Shown here in pieces: positions 17,331 to 24,759 of a stretch of DNA of 38,053 nt. Each line of letters begins with the position of its first letter. The first letter of the stretch is position 1. The stretch covers positions 1-38,053 of the forward strand of contig JADZBH010000021.1 in the NCBI GenBank assembly GCA_020852175.1, given 5' to 3'. The position numbers and the translations under genes are program-made. Origin of the DNA: Bryobacterales bacterium. GTDB taxonomy: Bacteria; Acidobacteriota; Terriglobia; Bryobacterales; Bryobacteraceae. The notes beneath the pieces are model-generated. The model searched no databases. It was not told where the DNA came from and worked only from the letters and a program-made list of their open reading frames with translations.

Positions 17331-17768
17331 ATGAGTGGTCGGGACAAAGCCACGGCCGACCTCTGGAAGCACACGCTTTCGCGGATTCACACCGTATTCG
17401 GGCGTCTTGTGTACCTGACCTCGTTGCGCGACGGCAACACGGGAGTATACCGGCATCACGGCCTGACAATGGCTGCCGGGGAAGAGACGGCCGGGCGGAC
17501 GCTGGCCACGAGCCACCTGGGGTGTTTCCGAGAGTGGCTGGCGCTGCCTTTACGGGAACAGCACGACGATCTTCGAGACTATTTTTCCGAACAAGAGGCG
17601 GAATTAAAGGTTATTGTAGGCGCCTGGAGCCGGCTGGGTTCTTACCGGAATCTAATTCCGGAGGGTGCGGCGGCGGCGGAAGGCCAGCTATTTCTCTCCG
17701 ATCTGGAAAGTATAGTGGCGGCGCTCAGGAACGAATGCGGCGTCGAACGTTCGGATCCCAACGAGTAG
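17331..17768 (+). CDS. Protein of unknown function, 145 aa
   Basis: Soluble protein without membrane segments or signal peptide. It starts with a helical part (DLWKHTLSRIHTVFGRLVYL) and then SLRDGNTGVYRHHGL, a polar stretch that looks like a conserved family core, then further helices. I recall similar short proteins in Acidobacteria but cannot name a function. I prefer ATG 17331, which has AGAGGAA 6-7 nt upstream, over ATG 17313. Its last 44 nt overlap the convergent XRE repressor gene, so the two cannot be fully transcribed at once without RNA-RNA or polymerase interference. Confidence 0.7.
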   Translation: MSGRDKATADLWKHTLSRIHTVFGRLVYLTSLRDGNTGVYRHHGLTMAAGEETAGRTLATSHLGCFREWLALPLREQHDDLRDYFSEQEAELKVIVGAWSRLGSYRNLIPEGAAAAEGQLFLSDLESIVAALRNECGVERSDPNE

Positions 17769-18504
17769 CCAGGCCGGCCACCTGGCCCAGGATATCCACC
17801 TCACTCTGCGAAAAAACGCGCGGCTGTTCCTCGGAGGCCGGATGAGGGATGACGATGAGCGTGTCGTTGACCGTGGAAGCCCACGAGCAGATGTAGCCTT
17901 CCCGATGCTCCAGAAAATAGATGGGCCGCTCAAACTCGTTGGACCAGCCGACGTTTTGCACACGCCTTTTACTTTCATCGATTTGCACCAGGGCGCCCGG
18001 TTGCAGCAACGGGTACATGGTCCAGTCTTCGGTACCGATGAAGGCGTAGCGGTGGTTCTTTGGGTCCAAACCGCTCAGCAGCATGAGCGGCAGGGTGCCC
18101 CAGCGCTGGATGAGGCGGCTGAGGTAGGTGGTTTTGGCGGTGTCGATGCCCGGGTCCAGGGCGAGCGGAAACAGGGCCGAGCCGTATTCGGGCGTGGGAA
18201 AGCCGATCATGTGCGTGCGTTCCACGGGAATGGCGGCGGCATCGCCGGGCAGTTGGGTGAGATCGACGCCATACCATTGGAGCAGTTCGCCGAAGTCGAG
18301 GCGGTAGATGGCGCTCAGGGTGTACAGGCGGAAGACGGGGGGGACGACACCCTTATTTTCGATGTCCGAAAGCCGGCTGATGGGGATGGCGAACTCATCG
18401 CTCTTATGCCGTTCCGCAATCAGCAAACTGGCTTCTTCAACGTCGCGAAAGCGCATGTTCAGGCGCTCGCGTACACGTTTCAATTTCTGGCCCGCTTCCT
18501 CCAT
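17725..18504 (-). CDS. XRE-type repressor with degenerate S24/LexA-like domain
   Basis: About 259 aa from ATG 18504 (the open frame continues upstream without family sequence). Residues 5-75 look like an XRE helix-turn-helix: LKRVRERLNMRFRDVEEAS, then ISRLSDIENKGVVPPVFRL. Residues 150-250 follow the beta-fold of S24 peptidase domains (GTEDWTMYPLLQPGALVQID ... RPIYFLEHREGYI). The catalytic Ser of G-D-S-M-x-P is replaced in WTMYP, and the region where the Lys normally sits (YICSWASTVND) has none, so self-cleavage is unlikely. It may sense something by another route. Possible operators are inverted repeats at 18653-18672 and 18751-18766. The 3' end overlaps the convergent 17331 gene by 44 nt. 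Confidence 0.75.
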   Translation of the reverse strand: MEEAGQKLKRVRERLNMRFRDVEEASLLIAERHKSDEFAIPISRLSDIENKGVVPPVFRLYTLSAIYRLDFGELLQWYGVDLTQLPGDAAAIPVERTHMIGFPTPEYGSALFPLALDPGIDTAKTTYLSRLIQRWGTLPLMLLSGLDPKNHRYAFIGTEDWTMYPLLQPGALVQIDESKRRVQNVGWSNEFERPIYFLEHREGYICSWASTVNDTLIVIPHPASEEQPRVFSQSEVDILGQVAGLATRWDPNVRRRIRS

Positions 18505-18652
18505 TTCAGCCCGAGGCGCGCCATGGGCGCGCCGTCCATCCCTTTCCGCCCCAAGGCGATTCCCCGTCCGGCTGGGTTCCGGTTCTCCACCAGGGGTGAG
18601 CGTGGGCCCGCAGGAGGGAAGCAACCGGTGAAGAACCCCCGGCGCGAGACCG

Positions 18653-18672
18653 GTTCTGCCCAAAATCAGAAC
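18653..18672. promoter_or_regulatory. Inverted repeat GTTCTG-N8-CAGAAC, possible operator
   Basis: A perfect 6-bp inverted repeat lies upstream of the XRE repressor start (18504). Its arms share GTTCT/AGAAC with a second repeat at 18751-18766, 96 bp away centre to centre. Paired operators for the neighbouring repressor would fit, but no binding evidence is available. Confidence 0.4.
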
Positions 18673-18750
18673 ACAAGACAGTCTTCAAAACTGCAACCCG
18701 TAGTATACTCGCCGCATATTCGCCCTGCAAGAACGCCGGGCGCTTGAATT

Positions 18751-18766
18751 GTTCTAGATTCAGAAC
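18751..18766. promoter_or_regulatory. Inverted repeat GTTCT-N6-AGAAC before ubiX, possible operator
   Basis: GTTCTAGATTCAGAAC lies 15 nt before the ubiX start codon and shares its arms with the repeat at 18653-18672. If the XRE protein binds here it would control ubiX as well as itself. Confidence 0.35.
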
Positions 18767-18781
18767 AGACCTTTTGAAAAC

Positions 18782-19363
18782 ATGCAAAATTCCAGAAAAA
18801 TCGTGGTGGGGATCTCGGGAGCTTCGGGCTCCATTTACGGTCTCCGCCTGCTTGAAAAGCTGCGCGCCATTCCGGGCGTGGAGACCCACCTGATCCTTAC
18901 ACGCAGCGGCGAACGTACGGCCTTTCTGGAAACGGGGCAGCGCGCCGCCGAAATTCGCGCCTTGGCGCACCATCATCATGCCGTGGAAGATATTGGCGCG
19001 GAGATCGCCTCGGGATCCTCGGCCGCCGATGCCGTCGTGGTGGCTCCCTGTTCCATTCACACGATGAGCGCGCTGGCGGCCGGCATCAGTTCGAACCTGC
19101 TTATCCGCGCGGCCGACGTGGCGCTGAAGGAGCGCCGCCGCGTGGTGCTGATGGTGCGCGAGACGCCCTTCCACCTGGGGCACCTGCGTACAATGACCGC
19201 GCTGACCGAAATGGGCGCCATCATCGCCCCGCCCATTCCCGGCTTTTACCACAAACCACGAACGGTGCTGGAGCTAGTGGATCACAACGTGGAGCGCGTG
19301 CTCGACCTGATTGGCTGCCCGCTGCCGGAGGCCCGCCGCTGGCGTCCCGGCGGTGAGGCGTGA
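18782..19363 (+). CDS. ubiX: UbiX-family flavin prenyltransferase
   Basis: A 193-aa flavin prenyltransferase that joins a dimethylallyl group to FMN to make the prenyl-FMN cofactor of UbiD decarboxylases. The FMN site GISGASGSIYGLRLLEKL is at residues 10-27, followed by SAADAVVVAPCSIHTMSALA and the C-terminal RRRVVLMVRETPFHLGHLR and IIAPPIPGFYHKP. Its length is typical. Given mqnA-mqnC nearby, the likely client is the UbiD-type decarboxylase of the late futalosine route; no ubiD is in the window. Upstream lies an inverted repeat (18751-18766); no clear ribosome site is seen before ATG 18782. Confidence 0.93.
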   Translation: MQNSRKIVVGISGASGSIYGLRLLEKLRAIPGVETHLILTRSGERTAFLETGQRAAEIRALAHHHHAVEDIGAEIASGSSAADAVVVAPCSIHTMSALAAGISSNLLIRAADVALKERRRVVLMVRETPFHLGHLRTMTALTEMGAIIAPPIPGFYHKPRTVLELVDHNVERVLDLIGCPLPEARRWRPGGEA

Positions 19364-19417
19364 ACCGCCGCGCAATGTACCGCCGTACACTGGAAAGGTT
19401 CGTCTCACGACACGATC

Positions 19418-20263
19418 ATGCCTAACCGTTCCGACCGCATCGCCTTTCAGGGCGAACTGGGCGCGTTCAGCCACATGGCGATTCGCCAGTTATTGGGGGC
19501 AGCGGCCACCGCCGTGCCTTGTCCGAGTTTCGAGGCCATGTTCACCGAGTTGGCCGAAGGCCGTGTGCGGGGCGCGATGGTGCCCATAGAAAACACGCTG
19601 CACGGATCGGTGCATGAGAATTACGACCATCTGCTGCGGTTCAACCTGCCGATCGTGGGCGAGACCAGCGTACGCATCGTCCACAACCTCATCGTGCCGG
19701 CCGGCGCGAAGGCTGCCTCGGTGCGCCGCGTTTATTCGCACCCCGTGGCGTTGAATCAATGCCTGAACTTCTTCCGCGAGCATCCCGAACTGGAGAAAGT
19801 GACCTACTACGACACGGCCGGCAGCGTGAAAATGATCTCCGAGCAGCGGCCCGAGGGAGCGGCGGCGATTGCCGGCGCCCTGGCGGCCGAGCTTTACGGC
19901 TGCCGGATCGTGAAGCGTTCCATCGAGGACGACAAGGAGAACTTCACACGCTTTTTCCTGCTACGCCGGAAGCCCGCGGTGAAGCCCGTCCGGGCGCCCA
20001 AGCGCGGCTATAAGACGACGCTGGTGTTCACGGTGCGCAATGTGCCGGGGGCTCTGTTCCGCGCGCTGGCCGCGCTGGCCTTGCGCGACATCGACCTGAA
20101 CAAGATCGAATCGCGCCCGTTCAAGGGCCGCCGCTGGGAGTATCTCTTTTATGCCGACTTCCTGGGCCATACGGACGAGGCGGCCGTGCGCAACGCACTC
20201 TCCCATTTGAACGAAGTGGCCGACATGGTGAAGGTATTGGGCTGCTATCCGAGGGGAGACTGA
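19418..20263 (+). CDS. pheA: Prephenate dehydratase with ACT domain
   Basis: A 281-aa monofunctional prephenate dehydratase that converts prephenate to phenylpyruvate for phenylalanine synthesis. It has the N-terminal AFQGELGAFSHMA, PIENTLHGSVHENYD, the catalytic TRF triad Thr177-Arg178-Phe179 (ENFTRFF), and an ACT domain at about 199-275. The phenylalanine-binding motifs are seen as VPGALFRAL and ESRP (231-234), so feedback inhibition is expected. No chorismate mutase domain is fused. A TACACT at 19386-19391 could be the -10 of its own promoter, with a short leader. RNase T2 follows after 2 nt. Confidence 0.95.
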   Translation: MPNRSDRIAFQGELGAFSHMAIRQLLGAAATAVPCPSFEAMFTELAEGRVRGAMVPIENTLHGSVHENYDHLLRFNLPIVGETSVRIVHNLIVPAGAKAASVRRVYSHPVALNQCLNFFREHPELEKVTYYDTAGSVKMISEQRPEGAAAIAGALAAELYGCRIVKRSIEDDKENFTRFFLLRRKPAVKPVRAPKRGYKTTLVFTVRNVPGALFRALAALALRDIDLNKIESRPFKGRRWEYLFYADFLGHTDEAAVRNALSHLNEVADMVKVLGCYPRGD

Positions 20264-20265
20264 GG

Positions 20266-20898
20266 GTGCGCGCCGTGCTGCCGCTGCTCCTGCTGGCCGC
20301 TTGCGCCGCACCCACGCCCGCGCGGGCGCAGGAGCCAGGCCGGTTCGATTACTATCTGCTGGCGCTCTCCTGGTCTCCCGAATATTGCGCCTCGCGGAAT
20401 GGCGCGCGGGACAAACTGCAATGCGTCGAACGCCAGTATGGTTTTGTCACGCATGGTTTGTGGCCCCAATTCGAAAAAGGCTATCCTTCGCGCTGCCCAA
20501 CCAGCCAGAGCGTATCGCGCGCGACCGTGGCCGGTATGCTCGACATCATGCCCAGTCCGGCGCTGGTGCGCCACGAATGGACGGCGCACGGGGCGTGTTC
20601 CGGCCTCACGCCCTCGGACTACTATGCCACGGTGCGCCGCTTTTACTCCGTGATTCGCATTCCACGCGAGTTCCAGCAGCCTACGGCACCTGTTCTGATT
20701 GAACCGGCGGCATTGAAGAAGCGTTTCCTCGAAGCCAACCCGGCGCTGGCTCCGGCGTCGCTGGCCGTGGTCTGCTCCGGCCGGAACCTGCGCGAGGTGC
20801 GCGTATGTTTCACGCGGGAAGGCAAGCCGCGGCCCTGCGGCCGGGATGTGCGCGACCAGTGCACGGCGGAAAAGGTTCTGCTGCGCCCGGTGCGGTGA
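20266..20898 (+). CDS. Secreted RNase T2
   Basis: A 210-aa RNase T2 that cleaves single-stranded RNA through a 2',3'-cyclic phosphate, in the periplasm or outside. The signal peptide spans about 1-21 (LLLLAACAAPTPARA), with a possible lipobox-like LLAAC at Cys13. Conserved active-site segment 1 is VTHGLWPQ (His63) and segment 2 is HEWTAHGAC (His103, Glu104, His108). Several Cys residues would form disulfides. The GTG start at 20266 follows the pheA stop by 2 nt and a GAGGGGAGA ribosome site. Cotranscription of an RNA-degrading exoenzyme with pheA is unusual and probably reflects position rather than shared function. Confidence 0.92.
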   Translation: MRAVLPLLLLAACAAPTPARAQEPGRFDYYLLALSWSPEYCASRNGARDKLQCVERQYGFVTHGLWPQFEKGYPSRCPTSQSVSRATVAGMLDIMPSPALVRHEWTAHGACSGLTPSDYYATVRRFYSVIRIPREFQQPTAPVLIEPAALKKRFLEANPALAPASLAVVCSGRNLREVRVCFTREGKPRPCGRDVRDQCTAEKVLLRPVR

Positions 20899-20904
20899 AT
20901 GCCG

Positions 20905-22137
20905 CTATTCCACGCCGCCGGCCGATTCGGCCACAAAGCCCAACTGGACGCTGTTCACGGGCGCGAACAGCGGCGGCAGCGAGCCTCGTTGCAGGCTGAG
21001 GCGCAACCCGTAGCGCAGGTTGCCCGATTCGGCGAAGAAGGCCTTGGCGTCCGCCTGTAGCCATGCTCGGACGCCGCGCCGCCCCAATTCGGGCCGTGCC
21101 AGCCAGCGCCCCACGGCCTCGACCGTGAATTCCCACCGGCGAATGGGGGCGGCCGGCTCTTGCGGCTCCACCAGCAGGGCCGCGCCCGCTCCCCACTTCA
21201 CACGAGCCTGTTCGCGGCCCGCCTCCACGCCCGCAGCTAAGAGCCGGAAGCGGAACCAGCCTGGCGCGCCCGGCAGGTTCACCCGCCGGGTGGTGGACTG
21301 CAGGCCCCATCCCGCGTCCACCAGGCCGAGCCAACGGTTTTCGCCGGAGGCGTCGCCTTCCAGTTTCACGCCAACCTCCACCGTGTGCCCGGCAAACCAT
21401 TTCTGTTGCAGTTCCTGGAGCGCCCCGGCGGCCTCGGCCCAACCGCCTTGCCGCGTCCAGTCCCGCAGGCGTGTCCGTTCGGAGCGGTGCAGCAGCACGT
21501 TGCGCCGCCAGGCCGCGCCGGCTTCCAGATGGCGCGGGTCCATTCCCGCCATGGAGCCCCGCTTCAGCCGCACGAAGTAGTTCAGGTCCTTCGAACGCGC
21601 ATCGCCGCGTACCAGATTGATGTCCGCCGAGCCGATGGTCGCGCTGGCCTGCCGCGAGAGGTACACGCTGGCCAGCACGCTCTTGTCACGATCGGAGGCG
21701 GGCAACCGGGACAGCTTTTCGACGGCACGGAGCAACTCCGCCGCGGCGTTGCGCCCGAAACGCGTCTGGCCGCAGGTCTCCCGCGGGGGGAGTCCCGCGC
21801 CTGCGTCGAGCGACACACACACGCGCAGCAGGGTGTGAGCCGTTGGAGTTTCCCCGGAAAGCATCACGCGCAACTGGCGCGGACGCCCGCCAAGGGCGGC
21901 CCAGGATTCGACCTCACGCACATTCCACCGTCCCGTTTCCGTGGAACTGTGCGCTCGCGCGCCCCGCACTCGCGCCCACTCCACGGCTGCCGTGAACGTA
22001 ATGTCGGCGTACTCCCCGCCAGGGGCCGCGAACGCCTCCACCAGCGATACGGCCGGTATGTCCGCCGAGTGGCCCCGTCCGCAAAAAAACACCGCCACCA
22101 GGCACAAAAGTCCCCAGAAACGGGAATTCGAATTCAT
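20905..22137 (-). CDS. Secreted protein of unknown function, 410 aa
   Basis: Residues 1-23 form a signal peptide (SRFWGLLCLVAVFFCGRGHSA). The rest is soluble and beta-rich, with alternating charged and aromatic residues, and no repeat or catalytic motif I can name. ATG 22137 follows GGAAGGATC, a good ribosome site; the open frame runs on upstream over a neighbouring gene and is not used. It is convergent with the RNase T2 gene (6 nt between the stops) and 47 nt downstream of another unknown gene on the same strand. Probably a periplasmic or outer-membrane associated protein. Confidence 0.7.
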   Translation of the reverse strand: MNSNSRFWGLLCLVAVFFCGRGHSADIPAVSLVEAFAAPGGEYADITFTAAVEWARVRGARAHSSTETGRWNVREVESWAALGGRPRQLRVMLSGETPTAHTLLRVCVSLDAGAGLPPRETCGQTRFGRNAAAELLRAVEKLSRLPASDRDKSVLASVYLSRQASATIGSADINLVRGDARSKDLNYFVRLKRGSMAGMDPRHLEAGAAWRRNVLLHRSERTRLRDWTRQGGWAEAAGALQELQQKWFAGHTVEVGVKLEGDASGENRWLGLVDAGWGLQSTTRRVNLPGAPGWFRFRLLAAGVEAGREQARVKWGAGAALLVEPQEPAAPIRRWEFTVEAVGRWLARPELGRRGVRAWLQADAKAFFAESGNLRYGLRLSLQRGSLPPLFAPVNSVQLGFVAESAGGVE

Positions 22138-22184
22138 TTGATGTTCGATCCTTCCGGCGCGGAGCGCACAAGGCGCGCCGTGCC

Positions 22185-22583
22185 TTACCCGGCTGGCGGC
22201 AGAAGCGCCGCGCGCAGGAACGACGCGTAGTCGGCGATTCGCAGTTCCGCCCGGTCCAGCGCCTGTGAATGGGCGGCGAGCTGGGCGGCGATGCCTGGCA
22301 GCATGGCCCGCAACTCCTCGCGCAGCAGCCCCATCTGGTTGTCGTCGAGACCTACATAAGCAAAGGTGCGATCGAACAGGTCGGCCGGCTCGGTCACAAA
22401 GGGGTCGCACGAGGCGTCCACGCGGACCAGGGCTGTTAAACCGGCCACCGCCATGGCCAGTTCCACAGCCCCGTCACGCACCGCGCCACGCGCCGGCACG
22501 CCGCCGGAGGAACGTTTCCGCGCGGCTCGGGAGCCAGATGCTTTGGCGTGCTGATTTATCTTCTTTGGTTTCTTACTTTTCAC
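22185..22583 (-). CDS. Small protein of unknown function
   Basis: 132 aa from GTG 22583, which has GAGGAG about 11 nt upstream. The first 30 residues are very basic (KSKKPKKINQHAKASGSRAA and following), then come an Ala-rich helical body and the acidic segment DPFVTEPADLFDRTFAYVGL. A basic tail followed by a helical domain could bind nucleic acid, but there is no known motif. It is first in a two-gene unit with the secreted protein. A longer open frame extends upstream through the intergenic region but has no support. Confidence 0.55.
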   Translation of the reverse strand: MKSKKPKKINQHAKASGSRAARKRSSGGVPARGAVRDGAVELAMAVAGLTALVRVDASCDPFVTEPADLFDRTFAYVGLDDNQMGLLREELRAMLPGIAAQLAAHSQALDRAELRIADYASFLRAALLPPAG

Positions 22584-22890
22584 AGCGCCGGGCGGCTCCT
22601 CTCGAAGACACAATCGAGCGGCCGGATGCGCGGTCCACCGGGGCGGCCCGTGTAGACTGTTAAAAACAAAGGAGATGGAATTAGGTTGCGGTGGTGAATT
22701 CCTGTGGCGGACTGGCGATTCCGGTCCCTGTGGGTTCCCCTGGGCGTAAGGTGCTTGCCCTAGACGGTCATACGTTTTTTTTCTTATGGCCCCTAAAGTC
22801 CGGCCCAACCAGCGCCGATCTCCCTTTTGTAATGGCCCGCGGAGGCATGATTCCGCCGCCGTTGCGGAGAAACACCAGGAGGGCAACGCC
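22584..22890. other. 307-bp divergent intergenic region, nothing certain
   Basis: It separates the unknown gene (-) from the SPOR gene (+). I see an 8-T run near 22769-22776, an AAAGGAG before a short 24-codon frame (22674-22748) that I do not accept, and no convincing hairpin. Promoters for both flanking genes presumably lie here. Confidence 0.6.
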
Positions 22891-23481
22891 GTGTTCAGTA
22901 CTGTGTCGGAAACCACGCTTCAGGAATCCACGCCAACCGCGAACGCTCCTCAGCCGCCGCTGACGCCGGAAGACTCCAGGTTGATTTTGGGAAACAAGCA
23001 GCTCGCCGCCACGGCTTTTGTGGTGATCGCGTTCATGACGCTGATCGCGACGCTCAGCTACGTTGCCGGACGCTCCACCCCGCCCGGTCCGGTGCCGGAG
23101 GCGGTTCCGGTGCGGCAGACCGCGGCTCCCGCGCGCCCGTCCGTGCCGGTTGCGCCGGCCGTGCCGTCATCCGCGGCCGAGCAGGTGATCGTCGTCGATC
23201 CCAAGCCCGCGGTCCCGGTGGCGGATGCTGTCCCGGCCAATCCGGATCTGGCGCCTTCGCCGGGTGACATCTATTATCAGGTGGCCAGCGTGGACAAGGG
23301 CATGGCCGATGTTTCGGTGCAGTATCTGCGCGACAAGGGATTCGCGGCGCGGCGCGCGCCTGGCATCAGCCCGGCTGTGTACCGCGTTCTTGTGGGACCG
23401 CTGGGCTCACAGCCGATGCCTTCGCAAACCGAAGCCCGGCTCAAGAGCCTCGGTTTCAGCCCGTTCCCCAAGAAATATTGA
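22891..23481 (+). CDS. SPOR-domain membrane protein
   Basis: 196 aa from GTG 22891, chosen because AGGAGG lies 8 nt upstream; an ATG at 22786 in frame has no ribosome site. It has one membrane helix at about residues 36-60 (ATAFVVIAFMTLIATLSYVAG), then a long Pro/Ala/Val linker, then a C-terminal SPOR-like domain (DIYYQVASVDKGMADVSVQY ... YRVLVGPLG). SPOR domains bind denuded glycan strands of septal peptidoglycan, so a cell-division or envelope role is likely. The anchor-linker-SPOR layout resembles FtsN and DedD in form, but identity with either is not shown. Confidence 0.85.
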   Translation: MFSTVSETTLQESTPTANAPQPPLTPEDSRLILGNKQLAATAFVVIAFMTLIATLSYVAGRSTPPGPVPEAVPVRQTAAPARPSVPVAPAVPSSAAEQVIVVDPKPAVPVADAVPANPDLAPSPGDIYYQVASVDKGMADVSVQYLRDKGFAARRAPGISPAVYRVLVGPLGSQPMPSQTEARLKSLGFSPFPKKY

Positions 23482-23523
23482 GTGTCTCCTTCAATCCGTG
23501 AGCGGCGCCCCGGCTTTTGGAGC

Positions 23524-24759
23524 CTAGTGCACCGCTCGCGATTTTCGGTTCATGTAGTCCATCAACAGGTACTGGCCCAGCGTGTAGGGCGTGGTGAAGT
23601 AGGCCTTGCCCCGGCACATTTCGGTCACCTTTTGCACGAACTGCACGAGGTGATAGTCGCTGGCCAGCATGAAGGTGTTGATGAGAATCCCCCGGCGCTT
23701 GCAGTGGTTCACCTCTTCCAATGTTTTGGAGATCACCAGCGGATCCAGCCCGAAGGCGTTCTTGTAGATGCGGCCGTCCTCCAGGGTGAGCGCCGAAGGC
23801 TTTCCATCGGTGATCATGACGATCTGCCGCATGTCCTTCTTCTGCCGTTCCAGCAGGCGCTGGGCCAGCAGCAGGCCATCGCGGGTGTTGGTGTAATAGG
23901 GGCCCACCTGTACGCGGGCCAGTTCATTCACGCGCACCTGCTCGGCTGAATCGTGAAACAGCACGCAGTCCAGCGAATCGCCCGGATACTGGGTGCGAAT
24001 CAGGTGCGCCAGGGCGAGCGCCACGCGCTTGGCGGGAGTGAACCGGTCCTCGCCATACAGGATCATGCTGTGGCTGCAATCCAGCAGCAGGACGGTGGCG
24101 CACGAGCTTTGATACTCGCTTCGATGCACCTGCAAGTCGGGGTAGTCCAGATCGAGCGGTACTTGCACGCCCTCGCGCTGCATGGCGGAGAACAACGTGG
24201 CCGGGATGTCCAGGTTCAAGGTGTCGCCGAATTCGTAAGGTTTCGATCCGCCGCTGGCGTCGATGCCGGTGGCCAGTTCGCGCGTGTCGTGCGCGCCAAA
24301 GCTGGCCCGGCCCAACGACCCCAGCAGGTCCTTCAGCGTCTTGAATCCAAGGAAGTCCACCGACTGGCCGGTGAGGTCAAAGCGCGGCTCCCGCGGTTCG
24401 CCTTCGCCACCCGGCCCGGCCTGCTCCGGTTCGCCCTGCTCATCCATGGTGAGATAGCCTTCATCGGCCATCTTTCGCACCAGACGGTTCAGCAGGCTTT
24501 CGCGGTCCTCCAGCGTCATGTTGTCCAGGCGTTCGCGCATGCGCGCGGCCTGATCCTGGTCGAACAGTTCGCCGCTCTCCAGCGCCCGTTCAATGGCTTT
24601 CTTCAACGCCTCCATCGAGTTTGGGTCGAACTCCTGGAAGCCGTAATACTGGCTCTCAAAACCGCTTTCCAGAAAGTAATCCGCGAGCGCGCGCATGAGG
24701 TCCTCGGCGCTGATGCCCAGGTCTTCGCCCGTGTACCGTGAATAGGTGACGCGCTTCAC
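23524..24759 (-). CDS. VWA-domain partner of an AAA+ ATPase (magnesium-chelatase-like)
   Basis: A 411-aa protein. The N-terminal 200 residues are helical and acidic, with [20 protein letters not shown] before the VWA domain. The VWA domain starts near 220 with the metal site LLLDCSHSM (Asp227, Ser229, Ser231), and later [12 protein letters not shown]. The GTG start overlaps the ATPase stop by 4 nt (GTGA), so the two are made together. ATPase plus VWA pairs are known from magnesium and cobalt chelatases, CoxD/CoxE and RavA/ViaA. There is no third chelatase subunit here, so a chaperone or metal-insertion role is more likely than tetrapyrrole synthesis. Confidence 0.88.
   Translation of the reverse strand: MKRVTYSRYTGEDLGISAEDLMRALADYFLESGFESQYYGFQEFDPNSMEALKKAIERALESGELFDQDQAARMRERLDNMTLEDRESLLNRLVRKMADEGYLTMDEQGEPEQAGPGGEGEPREPRFDLTGQSVDFLGFKTLKDLLGSLGRASFGAHDTRELATGIDASGGSKPYEFGDTLNLDIPATLFSAMQREGVQVPLDLDYPDLQVHRSEYQSSCATVLLLDCSHSMILYGEDRFTPAKRVALALAHLIRTQYPGDSLDCVLFHDSAEQVRVNELARVQVGPYYTNTRDGLLLAQRLLERQKKDMRQIVMITDGKPSALTLEDGRIYKNAFGLDPLVISKTLEEVNHCKRRGILINTFMLASDYHLVQFVQKVTEMCRGKAYFTTPYTLGQYLLMDYMNRKSRAVH

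Noticed and set aside
22674..22748. 24-codon frame after AAAGGAG
   Set aside because: The ribosome site touches the ATG directly and the peptide has no signal or motif.
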